A stretch of 64,000 nucleotides of DNA from Isochrysis galbana (taxonomy: Eukaryota > Haptophyta > Isochrysidales > Isochrysidaceae). A program made the position numbers and the translations under genes. The notes under the pieces are model-generated. The model worked only from the letters and a program-made list of their open reading frames with translations, was not told the origin of the DNA and searched no databases. The stretch lies in assembly GCA_018136815.1 (NCBI GenBank), contig CM030943.1, positions 148,046-212,045 of the forward strand, in the 5' to 3' direction. Below, piece after piece: positions 9,264-16,896 of this stretch. How positions within the stretch are numbered: position 1 is the first letter of the stretch; the number at the start of each line of letters is the position of its first letter.

Positions 9264-11807
9264 ATGGCACTCAGACAGACAACCCTCACAGAGTATCGCT
9301 ACGGAGCGTCGGACATGAGCTTTACCCGACGTGAAGAGAGGCGATGGAGACGCGACCTTTCGAGTCGAACAAGCAAGCCTGCAGCTAACGAACGATATAT
9401 TGTGGACAGTGCCGCTCAGATTGCTTACGTGTTAAAGAATAGATATGCAGAGCAGGTCATTCAAAATAAATACATTGTGCAGATGGAGATACCGACTGGC
9501 AAAGGCAAGAACAAGACGATCATGTCAAAATACTGGACACTGACGCCAACTTTTCTCGATCGTTTGGAAAATGGTTATGATGCAGAGGATGGTGAACAAT
9601 ACGAGAGCGATTACGAAGAGGTCGAAGCGATGATGAAGATGGCCAGTGGTCCAGTGTCCCTCAGTATCCGAGATGTGCACCATCCGAGCAACTTCAATTG
9701 GAGCCGCCCCAATGGTGAGTTTTTCAAGTGGTACGTCAATCTGAATGTATTTGGATGTCACGAATTCAGGCAGCACATCCTGCCCATATTGGAGCGCATC
9801 CAGGTGTATGAGCGTCACACCGACGCAGAAAATCACAACACGCCATGCCTTATCAACGCACTTGAGGAGTCGGGGGTGCCCGCCAATCTCATTGAAAGCA
9901 TAAAGCGTCGCTTCATGCGCTCTCGCATTTCAAGGGCTAACATCAAAGATCTTATCGGCGAATCGGACGAAATCCAACTGCAAATAAGGACGCTGAACGA
10001 TAAAAACTTAGTTAGATTCGGGAAAGGACCAAAAATAATCAAAATAGGATTGATTGACTCGCACTATATCCCGATTTTCGAGACTGACTTTGCGAGCTTT
10101 GCGCTCAAGAATTGGGAAAGTCTCAGAGAGAAGGATCGGTGGTGGGAATTCAGAACGAATGATAGGCGCATCAGCAAAGAGCGCCCAGGGCTCGATACTT
10201 GGGAGCTGCTCAAACTAATGCGTGAGATCCCGGACCTACTCAAGCCGCTCACTGCGTCCGACGAGCGCATTTACAAACACATCGCCTGGCGAGGTATGGA
10301 CCGAAGCAACTTCGCCGAATTGGACGTTCTAGAGGACGACGCTAGATTCAAACATGGTATGATGTTTAATCGGAGCTATGTAGCGCAACTGTTTGAGGTG
10401 CTTGACCCTGCCGGCGTGGCAGCTCTCACTCACACAAGCACCGACGAAATAGTGGAGTTGATGGGGTGCGAAAACAAAGAGGAGGCGCGCGAACATGTAG
10501 AATATGCTCGAAAACGTATTGGGAAGGGGCATGGCTCGGTTGAATACAGCTTCTCGAAGAGGGCTGGAGATAAGGAAGAGTTCGGTGGCCGGCTGTTTGC
10601 TAACAGGGGCGTGCAAGGGGTCAAGAGCGACATCAGAGGCCTCCTCCTAGGTCGCAAGACGACTGATCTGGACATGTCCAACGCCCACCCTCGGATAATC
10701 GTGTGGCTGTGTAAAAAGGAGGGTATCGAATGTCCCTTCATGGAGTACTTCATCGACAATCGCCAAGCTGTTTATGAGGTGATGGGCGAAGGGTCCAAGA
10801 AGCTGATCCTAGAGGCCATCAACTCGCACAACCGCTGCCCGAAGGGTATCAGCGAGGACTTCTTCGAAGAGCTTCAAAACATTCGCGAGAAGGTGTGTGA
10901 TCTCGACATTGCTCGCGAGTTCGACAACCAAGCTCGAGACGGTCCGAATCGTAAGGGATCATTGTTCAACCTGATCATTTGTCACTATGAAAATGAGTTC
11001 TTGCTAGACACCGTTGACTATGTGCAGAGCGAATTGGGGATGAGTGTATGTACGTTAATGTTTGACGGATTGATGTTGTATGGTGATCATTACGATGAAG
11101 CTAACTCGATCTGTGAGGAGATCACGAAGAATCTGGAGGTGAGGCACGGAATTCATATGCCATTTACAGCAAAGCCTCACAAAACAACTCTATTTCCACT
11201 GCTACGCAGGTATAACGATATGGGAGAGTTCGATGACAAGGAGCAGAAGTATTGGGAGAAGCAGAGGACTTTAATCCGCTCCAAGATGGCCAAGCTCGTG
11301 GATATTAACAAGGAGGAAGCCGAGCGGCTTTACAAAAAATTCCATCGCCTAGGGCTATGCCACCAGCAGCAGCTTGATGAGATCAAAAAGAGCACACGCA
11401 ATTGCAGTATGCATGGAGACTTCTATCTAGATACAGAGACATCCCCCTATGGCAAGCATCAACTGTATGCGATTTCGGTGTCTCAAGGAGGCGGAGGACC
11501 TACATTTAGCGCAACCGTGAATACACACACCGACCCAGTCAAGGCAGCACTTTCGTGGATAATCGATAGGGCTAACCCCAATTTCGGTCCGAGGGACTTC
11601 GAGGATAAAACGACTCTCAAAGCTCGCGTTCACGTTCACAATTTAACGTATGATTTGTCGCAGTTGCTGCCCTCGGGACGTAATCAGACTGCCAACGAGT
11701 TTCAGCTCATGGAGAGATGCATACTACCTGAGCTGCCTCCGATTGTGCGCCCCAAAAGAGGACATGAGAAACTCGTCTGGGCTCGACAGTCGAGGCGTCT
11801 CTCTTAG
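9264..11807 (+). CDS. TV-Pol-like DNA polymerase with truncated PolB-type exonuclease segment
   Basis: Predicted replication protein of the PLV-like element, 847 residues from an ATG inside the TIR. Residues ~195-285 (CLINALEESGV ... IGLIDSHYI ... SFALKNW) match an N-terminal module I associate with PLV and giant-virus polymerases. Residues 466-476 (TTDLDMSNAHP) look like a family-A-type motif A with D468/D470, and 597-604 (TLMFDGLM) like motif C with D601; this layout resembles the TV-Pol of transpovirons and virophages. Residues 721-726 (YLDTET) and 792-797 (HNLTYD) look like Exo I and Exo II of PolB 3'-5' exonucleases. The protein stops soon after Exo II with no Exo III and no PolB palm, so the 3' end is probably deleted. 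TV-Pol assignment is moderately sure; the fusion reading is an inference. Confidence 0.7.
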   Translation: MALRQTTLTEYRYGASDMSFTRREERRWRRDLSSRTSKPAANERYIVDSAAQIAYVLKNRYAEQVIQNKYIVQMEIPTGKGKNKTIMSKYWTLTPTFLDRLENGYDAEDGEQYESDYEEVEAMMKMASGPVSLSIRDVHHPSNFNWSRPNGEFFKWYVNLNVFGCHEFRQHILPILERIQVYERHTDAENHNTPCLINALEESGVPANLIESIKRRFMRSRISRANIKDLIGESDEIQLQIRTLNDKNLVRFGKGPKIIKIGLIDSHYIPIFETDFASFALKNWESLREKDRWWEFRTNDRRISKERPGLDTWELLKLMREIPDLLKPLTASDERIYKHIAWRGMDRSNFAELDVLEDDARFKHGMMFNRSYVAQLFEVLDPAGVAALTHTSTDEIVELMGCENKEEAREHVEYARKRIGKGHGSVEYSFSKRAGDKEEFGGRLFANRGVQGVKSDIRGLLLGRKTTDLDMSNAHPRIIVWLCKKEGIECPFMEYFIDNRQAVYEVMGEGSKKLILEAINSHNRCPKGISEDFFEELQNIREKVCDLDIAREFDNQARDGPNRKGSLFNLIICHYENEFLLDTVDYVQSELGMSVCTLMFDGLMLYGDHYDEANSICEEITKNLEVRHGIHMPFTAKPHKTTLFPLLRRYNDMGEFDDKEQKYWEKQRTLIRSKMAKLVDINKEEAERLYKKFHRLGLCHQQQLDEIKKSTRNCSMHGDFYLDTETSPYGKHQLYAISVSQGGGGPTFSATVNTHTDPVKAALSWIIDRANPNFGPRDFEDKTTLKARVHVHNLTYDLSQLLPSGRNQTANEFQLMERCILPELPPIVRPKRGHEKLVWARQSRRLS

Positions 11808-11972
11808 CGGAAACTTGCGCTTGACACAAACTCCGGGAGGTTTCCGGAACATTGTAATCGCTGAAAGCACTGCCGAGCTCAGGGTCATGCCTGGGCGCGA
11901 GGTGATGTTAATCCCTTAAAAAATCTCATAAAAAAAAGAGGACACATTTTCAATATTTTTTTTCCAAACATC
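11808..11972 (+). pseudogene. Possible 3' remnant of a deleted PLV gene, and A/T-rich spacer
   Basis: The polymerase frame stops at 11807, but another plus-strand frame stays open from before that point to a stop at 11919, ending in GFRNIVIAESTAELRVMPG and a short tail. This reads like the natural C-terminus of some protein and may be the far side of a deletion whose near side cut the polymerase. 11920-11972 is A/T-rich spacer before the convergent minus-strand gene. Coding identity is unknown. Confidence 0.3.
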
Positions 11973-12524
11973 TCAGATAAGACCTAGAGCTCGCATCTGC
12001 CAGTAATGGCCAATGTTCTCATTACCGCTCTGCTGCCTATTGTGCTCGACGCCAGCAAGCTGCTGCTCACGTGGCTTCGCGAGCGACTTGCCGCGGCTCG
12101 CACGGCGCATAACAATCTCGTCCTCACCACTCGAACTCGCCGAGTCGCTCGACTCGACAATGATGCGTCGAACCCGCTTCCTCCGAGGCTTCGGAGTCGT
12201 GGGGTCGGAGTCGGCGGTGGGGACAATGTGGTCAGGAGCAATGGGAGGGGGAGGGTCGGGTGCCTCAGCTTCCTCGACCTCCTCTTCCGGAGGTGGCGAG
12301 GTGTGTGACGACCCTTCCTCACAAGGCTCCTTGTAGGGATTCTTGGCGCCGGCCTCCTTACGCTTCTGGATCGCAGCTTTCCGCTGAGCCCTCCGCTGTG
12401 CGTCAGCTTGTCGCCGTAGTTCGTAATCAGCTCTCTCCTCCGGAGTCATCTGCTTGATGCGCTCTTTGGCAGCTCTTGCGAGCTCCCTCGCACGAGCCAG
12501 CTGTTCCATCTTGAGATCGTCCAT
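11973..12524 (-). CDS. PLV-element protein of unknown function (183 aa, charged)
   Basis: I choose the ATG at 12524 (MDDLKMEQ) because the frame's upstream extension overlaps the next gene and the A/T-rich promoter-like run GGTAATTTTTTTTCC. The N-terminal ~55 residues are a highly charged, likely helical segment rich in Ala, Arg, Lys and Glu. The middle is acidic and proline-rich (PPPEEEVEEAEAP), followed by a basic cluster (RKRVRRI) and a Ser-rich stretch (SSDSASSSGEDE). The C-terminus ends in GHYWQMRALGLI. I do not recognise the family. It converges on the polymerase remnant and may be a virion or DNA-associated protein, which is a guess. Confidence 0.6.
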   Translation of the reverse strand: MDDLKMEQLARARELARAAKERIKQMTPEERADYELRRQADAQRRAQRKAAIQKRKEAGAKNPYKEPCEEGSSHTSPPPEEEVEEAEAPDPPPPIAPDHIVPTADSDPTTPKPRRKRVRRIIVESSDSASSSGEDEIVMRRASRGKSLAKPREQQLAGVEHNRQQSGNENIGHYWQMRALGLI

Positions 12525-12594
12525 TTTTTTCGTGTGCAGCGTTTTACTTTGTGATGTGGAAAAAAAATTACCACATGCGTGGCTGTATTTTTTT

Positions 12595-12867
12595 TTATCT
12601 GAACGAACTTGGGTTCGGGGGACGGTACGTAGAGCTGTTCCTAGGCGGTGGGACACGCATCTCGGTGCGTCTCAACTGCTCGTCACAGGCAATCACGCCG
12701 CGCCTCGAGGAGTAGTCGAAAACTCCCTCACCGAGAATGTTCGGTAAGGGAAATTCTGGGGCTACAGAAGTGGATGCTTTGAAGGACTTGTCACCGAAGT
12801 CAGCACGAGGCGGTTGGATGATGACTTCCGCCCGACCTTCCATTCCATATGGTTGGGGAGGAAGCAT
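12595..12867 (-). CDS. PLV-element protein of unknown function (90 aa)
   Basis: A compact frame from ATG (MLPPQPYGMEG) with an A/T-rich upstream gap (GTAAAAAATTTGTTTGC). It is proline-rich, with segments IIQPPRADFGDKSF, FPLPNILGEGVFDY and VIACDEQLRR, and no membrane segment. It is placed head-to-tail between two other minus-strand genes with short gaps, as expected for a viral cluster. Family not recognised. Its regular spacing and its shared A/T-rich upstream motif are the main support for it being real. Confidence 0.5.
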   Translation of the reverse strand: MLPPQPYGMEGRAEVIIQPPRADFGDKSFKASTSVAPEFPLPNILGEGVFDYSSRRGVIACDEQLRRTEMRVPPPRNSSTYRPPNPSSFR

Positions 12868-12898
12868 TGGTCCTTTTCCTTGTTAGCAAACAAATTTT

Positions 12899-13513
12899 TT
12901 ACGAATGATGCATAGCACGTAGCTGCTCCTCCATGGTCATGACAGCTTGCACAAGCTCTTCAGTCTGAATATCTGCGGGTATCTTAGGGTTCCTCCCCAC
13001 AGTCGTTAAGTACGCACGCTTGTACGTGCCCAACAATCTCTCCCTAGACATGCTTTCGAGCTGCGATATACGTTTTCTCTCCTGCTTCTCAGTGAGTCTT
13101 GGAGTGGTTCGCAATTTGTCCATCGAAGAGGACGATGCAGACGATAGCCCTTCAGACCTACGCCTTCTGGACGGCGGAGGCGGTGTGGACGGAGTCTCGG
13201 GCTCAGAAGTCTTTTCTACAACAGCTTCAGGCGCTGCCGACTCGTCCTCTAACATCTCCTCCTCCTCTCCCTCATCCTCCTCGACCTCCTCGCCCTCAGC
13301 AGTCAGTATTTTGATAGCCTGTCGTATGATAGTGAGCATTTCAGCATCGCTCGCAATTCCTCGCCCCAAGAACTCCTGCGCAAGATTAGTGCGGAGAGCC
13401 CTACGACCATTACGAGTAGACATTGGGTTGTGGGAAAGAATTGGTGTGATCTCGTCACGAGTTTTGTCACAATACCGTCGAACACTATCATCACCAAGTG
13501 CGCCTTGCCGCAT
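12899..13513 (-). CDS. PLV-element protein of unknown function (204 aa, acidic linker)
   Basis: The frame runs from ATG at 13513 (MRQGALGDDS). Residues ~1-70 form a compact domain with RRYCDKTRDEI and NLAQEFLGRGI. A strongly acidic stretch follows (EEVEEDEGEEEEMLEDE), then a Pro/Ser linker, then a basic helical C-terminal part (TEKQERKRISQLESM, LLGTYKRAYL). The two-domain layout with a disordered acidic link is common in small viral structural or scaffold proteins, but I have no specific match. An alternative start is the internal Met before STRNGRRAL. Confidence 0.55.
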   Translation of the reverse strand: MRQGALGDDSVRRYCDKTRDEITPILSHNPMSTRNGRRALRTNLAQEFLGRGIASDAEMLTIIRQAIKILTAEGEEVEEDEGEEEEMLEDESAAPEAVVEKTSEPETPSTPPPPSRRRRSEGLSSASSSSMDKLRTTPRLTEKQERKRISQLESMSRERLLGTYKRAYLTTVGRNPKIPADIQTEELVQAVMTMEEQLRAMHHS

Positions 13514-13550
13514 GGTTGTGCCCCGGTTTTACATAATGCTACACATTTTT

Positions 13551-14447
13551 TCATAGAGGGCGGTACACATTGCCGCTCAGCTTGGGGTCCACCTTGCTCG
13601 GCGCTGGCCCAAATCCTAAAGTCGGTACTGCATGATTGATCACGAGCTCGACATGTAACACGGCGGACCACGAGACGGTCAACGCACTGATGTTTTGAAT
13701 AGGCTCATTCCTATGGTCCGTGATTCGTAGCTCGAGCGATTGGACTGCTGTACTGTTCGTGAACGAGCTCTCATTCTTGATGCGAGCGTGGTAGGAGTAA
13801 GGATTGATCCCACCCACAAATGGTATTGCTGCGAGGACATCCGACTGAATGAGCTCGTCGTCGTTCGGATCGACATTTGCCGTGCTAAGCTCCTTGCTCT
13901 CGAGGTTGTTTGTCGCCCCATCCACACGTAGGTAGAAGAACTTAGCGAACCACTCGTGCACGAGGAAGATGTCCCGACTAGGGGTGGCTGAGCTGTATTC
14001 TGCGTTGGGTAGGTTGACGTCCTTGATATAGACCGATTTACGGTCGTTTACAAAATCCCCCGAGATAGTCCATCTCACTCGATCATTCCCATTCGCGTCG
14101 AGGTAGCTATAATGTTCCACTATGCTTCCTGGGTATGTCACATCGATGAAGGCTTTGATTCGCTCGGCTTTCGCTGCGAATAGCTCCTCAGGTGTGCTGT
14201 AATAGACATCGGGGAGAGTAATATCTCGCATACCATCGATGTATGCTTGGTTATCGATCTGAATCTGTGGGAGGCTCTCGTTGTCGATTTTGATCCAGAA
14301 TTGGAGGTACTCTCTGTCAACATTCCCAAACGTCCGTAAGCTCTGAAATTGTTTTAGCGACACGCGGACAACCCCTCCACTCGGAGCTTGCTCGAACAGG
14401 TTGATTCGCTTGCTCACTTGTGCCGCTGAGGAAGACTCACCCTTCTT
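13551..14447 (-). CDS. Putative penton (minor capsid) protein of the PLV-like element, N-terminus lost
   Basis: About 290 residues. The fold signature is beta-rich: SGGVVRVSLKQF near the start, FWIKIDNESLPQI, LVHEWFAKFFYLRVDG, and a C-terminal block IPFVGGINPY ... SLELRITDHRNEPI ... LTVSWSAVLHVEL. The pattern 'L-x-IRLTD-x-x-G/N-x-I ... W-x-hydrophobic' near the C-terminus is what I associate with PLV/virophage penton proteins. No ATG opens the frame: the first usable codon is GTG at 14417, and the frame is open to 14447 where it meets the lipase fragment head to head. I therefore think the 5' end was removed by a deletion. Capsid assignment is moderate; truncation is well supported by the missing start. 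Confidence 0.55.
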   Translation of the reverse strand, partial: KKGESSSAAQVSKRINLFEQAPSGGVVRVSLKQFQSLRTFGNVDREYLQFWIKIDNESLPQIQIDNQAYIDGMRDITLPDVYYSTPEELFAAKAERIKAFIDVTYPGSIVEHYSYLDANGNDRVRWTISGDFVNDRKSVYIKDVNLPNAEYSSATPSRDIFLVHEWFAKFFYLRVDGATNNLESKELSTANVDPNDDELIQSDVLAAIPFVGGINPYSYHARIKNESSFTNSTAVQSLELRITDHRNEPIQNISALTVSWSAVLHVELVINHAVPTLGFGPAPSKVDPKLSGNVYRPL

Positions 14448-15453
14448 TCACAGGACCTACTACGATCTCGCGCGCCGGGTCGCCGCCAAGTATGGCGCGA
14501 AGCCTGTGGCCGCGTACGGCCATAGCCTGGGCGGAAACGCCGCGATTCGTCTCGCCGATCGCGGCCTCGTCGAGCGGAGCGTGACACTGAATCCTTTCGT
14601 CCGTCCATCGAGCATTGGCGATGCGCAGCACGCAATCTATCGAACCGGAGATGATCCGGCCCTGCTCTCGTTTGAGGCGATCACACGAAGCGAACGTGGC
14701 GGCATGATCGAGAACGCTGGGAGAGGCACCGAACTCCACGTCATTCCGCGCTCCAGTGCGCGTAGTGTGGTCGACCCAGTCCATGCTCACAGCCTCGACC
14801 GATTCATCGAAGGCGAGGTGGCTACCGAAGCCACACCTCTCCTCGGACAAGCGGCGCTTCGTGGCGAACAGACGGTGCTCGCCAGAGCCGGACGTGTCGG
14901 GAAATCCCTGGCTACCGGTGCGGGAGGGCTGGTGGCTGGGGCGGGGGCCGGCGCTCTAACAGGAGTCGTTCTCGATGGCTATGGCGTCAAAGACGAAAAC
15001 GTCAAAACGGTGGCGGGCGGCGCTGTGGGAGGCCTCGCTCAGGAAGCGCTATTCGGAGCCGCCGGAGTGGGAACTGTCGCAGAGGGGGCGGCCGCGCTTG
15101 GCGCTGGAGCAGCTGGCGGTCTAGGATTCGTTGGTGGTTATGAGGGCGCCAAGGCTCTGGGCGCTAGCGATAGCGTGGCTACTGTGACGGGCGTTGTTAG
15201 CGGCACAGCCCTGCAAGCAGCTGCCGCCGAATCAATCGGGATAGCTACGGAGGCGGCTGTGGGTGCGACTGTTGGGGCTCTTGAAGCTGGCGCTGTCGCT
15301 TTAGGTTTTGAAGGAGCTGCCGCTAGCCTTGGCGCGTTTGCCGCCGCCGATTTCTGGAACCCTCTCGGCTGGATCGCGGGTGCTCTGGCGGTGAGCGCGG
15401 TCATTGCTGGAGGCGTGATAAGCGCCGTGGAAGCTGGTCGTAAAGATGACTAG
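14401..15453 (+). pseudogene. Lipase (alpha/beta hydrolase, GHSLGG) fragment with hydrophobic Gly/Ala-rich tail
   Basis: Class-3-lipase-like segment. The nucleophile elbow AYGHSLGGNAAI has its Ser at about 14524, and VHAHSLDRFIEG may supply the catalytic His. Lipases of this kind are recurrent in PLVs, where a role in host membrane breach has been proposed. The C-terminal ~190 residues are Gly/Ala/Val-rich with several membrane-spanning-like stretches (AGGLVAGAGAGALTG). No ATG precedes the elbow in frame; the frame begins with TTG inside the antisense of the penton frame, and the usual upstream lid/oxyanion part (~100 residues) is missing. It is thus 5'-truncated by the same event that clipped the penton gene. 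It ends four bases past the convergent 112-aa gene's stop. Confidence 0.65.
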
Positions 15454-15788
15454 ACGACACGGACGTCCTCCTTGATGATTCGTGCCGCATGAACAGCATT
15501 GCGTTTGATGCTAGTGTACGGTCCCCACAGGATCCATCGGCTCCAAAAGCCGGCGGTCTCTGGGTCTCTCCAATTCTCATTCTTGCGATGGCGTTCGATG
15601 TAGCGTTGGCGGCGGTCTTCGTCTTTGTGTTGTAGGTAGTCGCTGTATCCGACGGCTCCAAAGCGTACCGTCTTTCCGGTCTTCTTGTTTCGCGCTTCCA
15701 TCTTGTGCGTGCCGTCGCGAACGGATCGGATCTCCCACATTTTTTGGTTCTTACAATCCTGTGGATCAAAAAAAAATTCTTTTTTCAT
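15450..15788 (-). CDS. Small basic NCLDV/PLV-type conserved protein (112 aa)
   Basis: The start is ATG at 15788 (MKKEFFFDP), 19 bases after the stop of the gene upstream. Conserved blocks are KTVRFGAVGYSDYLQHKD, RRQRYIERHRKNENW and TAGFWSRWILWG. This 'FGA-GYSDY-HKD ... RYI-RH ... ENW ... TAGFWSRW-LW' pattern is one I know from phycodnaviruses, other nucleocytoplasmic large DNA viruses and PLVs; I believe it corresponds to DUF5754, though the accession needs checking. Function is unknown; the many basic and aromatic residues suggest nucleic-acid binding. It is intact and is the clearest single marker that this element is of viral descent. Confidence 0.75.
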   Translation of the reverse strand: MKKEFFFDPQDCKNQKMWEIRSVRDGTHKMEARNKKTGKTVRFGAVGYSDYLQHKDEDRRQRYIERHRKNENWRDPETAGFWSRWILWGPYTSIKRNAVHAARIIKEDVRVV

Positions 15789-15807
15789 TTTCCGGATTTT
15801 TACGAAT

Positions 15808-16464
15808 CTACAAGAACTCAAAGTCATCCTCATCACCATTCCCACCACCCTCACACCATGGGAACACGAGCACGCTCTTCGCGTACAGCGTCATGCCAAA
15901 GCCTCGATTCATGAGCCACAAACCCGGAGAGCCGAGCTTGACAAAGCACTTCGAACCCCTTTGGATGCTGTCGTATGTGGCAAGTGTCTTGATGTTCTCA
16001 CCTAGCTGCCCCACTTCGTGCTCAAAAACCTTCGTTGCACCCTTCTCGCCGACATTAATCTTGACCCGCGCAACCCATATATTTTGCTTGTCGTTGAAAC
16101 GTAAGATAGGGGTGTACGCCTCCTTCACACTCTCCTCGTCCATAGACCGACCAAACCATTCGAGGGATCTAGTCACGCCCTCACGAATGTTCCGTTCGTC
16201 GAGCTCACTCAACAGTTTCCATGTGTCACTTCCATGAGGAACCACTAGATCCAACGTCCACATCGTTTTCGTCGGCTCATTTGGTGGCGGGGTCGGCTTG
16301 TACAGGACGGTGTGTGCATCGTCGGGAGTGCTGCCTAGCTGTAGGTTCAGGGTCTCTCCTTTTGCATTGACTCGGACAGTCACAGTCTTCGGCGATACAG
16401 CTGTCTTCCCTTTGACCAAGGATGCATACGAAATCTCATCGAGCGAGATATTGGTGAATGGCAT
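15808..16464 (-). CDS. Putative ssDNA-binding-like protein (DUF5871-like, 218 aa)
   Basis: I start at ATG 16464 (MPFTNISLDEI); the frame extends upstream only to a GTG. The body is beta-rich (MWTLDLVVPHGSDTW, YTPILRFNDKQ, IWVARVKINVG), and the C-terminus has KCFVKLGSPGLWLMNRGFG then TLYAKSVLVF and an acidic tail. The ending 'G-x-WL-N-x-FG-T-x-A-x-VLV' resembles the family I recall as DUF5871 of algal large DNA viruses and PLVs, thought to be single-strand binding proteins. The A/T run AAATTTTTTTCTGTG lies upstream, matching the motif in the TIRs. Family assignment is moderate. Confidence 0.55.
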   Translation of the reverse strand: MPFTNISLDEISYASLVKGKTAVSPKTVTVRVNAKGETLNLQLGSTPDDAHTVLYKPTPPPNEPTKTMWTLDLVVPHGSDTWKLLSELDERNIREGVTRSLEWFGRSMDEESVKEAYTPILRFNDKQNIWVARVKINVGEKGATKVFEHEVGQLGENIKTLATYDSIQRGSKCFVKLGSPGLWLMNRGFGMTLYAKSVLVFPWCEGGGNGDEDDFEFL

Positions 16465-16536
16465 GGGGTGAGGGTGGGGGTGGTGGGGTGTGGTGTTATC
16501 TTGTGTCACAGAAAAAAATTTCCCGACGCGCGATCA

Positions 16537-16896
16537 TCATCGGCTGCTAATACTGTACTGAAATTCGAGACTTTCGGTTATCGCACTATCGTACAAGTAG
16601 TCGTATGTTTCACCAGTACCTTCTACCTCTTCGAAAAATTCCCATACCAAAGTCTTCCTATCATTTCCCATCTTTGGGAGGTACCCGAATGTAATACCTA
16701 AATCATTTCTACACACTTCGAACGCAATGGTTCTTATAAGATCGCCACGATTCCATCCATCTATAATCTCTCGCCTCATACGTCGCTTTTCACTGTTTCT
16801 AACATACTCCGATTGTGGACCGTGTCTGAATTTGAATGGTAGGGTCTCGCGAGTGACATTGAACCTCTTGCTCATTTTACCAAACCTGAGTACCAT
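16537..16896 (-). CDS. Right terminal gene of the PLV-like element, unknown (119 aa)
   Basis: The start codon and next codons (MVLR) lie within the right TIR and mirror those of the polymerase gene (MALR). After these the sequences diverge: FNVTRETLPFKFRHGP, REIIDGWNRGDLIRT, LGITFGYLPKMG and a C-terminal acidic-aromatic segment (WEFFEEVEGTGETYDYLYD). I do not recognise the family. Because its leader is identical to that of the polymerase, the two are probably expressed together. Confidence 0.6.
   Translation of the reverse strand: MVLRFGKMSKRFNVTRETLPFKFRHGPQSEYVRNSEKRRMRREIIDGWNRGDLIRTIAFEVCRNDLGITFGYLPKMGNDRKTLVWEFFEEVEGTGETYDYLYDSAITESLEFQYSISSR

Larger units (their letters stand above)
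8399..9274 (+). repeat. Left terminal inverted repeat of the PLV-like element
   Basis: Bases 8399-9274 are the near-perfect reverse complement of 16886-17753. Differences seen are one substitution near the outer end (GTTCC versus GTGCC), about ten bases at the edge of the internal 10-mer array, and one base in the second codon of the terminal gene. From outside in: telomere-like TTAGGG/GGGTTA runs (8473-8510), a tRNA-like segment (8545-8603), a degenerate CGCCTGTCCTGCCT-type tandem (8740-8865), eight CACGCAGCCG units (8991-9070), a CCCA tandem (9169-9185), an A/T run and a TATA-like box just before the start codon. Confidence 0.92.

Noticed and set aside
13551-14447. Calling the penton-like gene the major capsid protein
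   Set aside because: At ~290 residues it is too short for a double-jelly-roll capsid protein, and its C-terminal motif fits a penton better.
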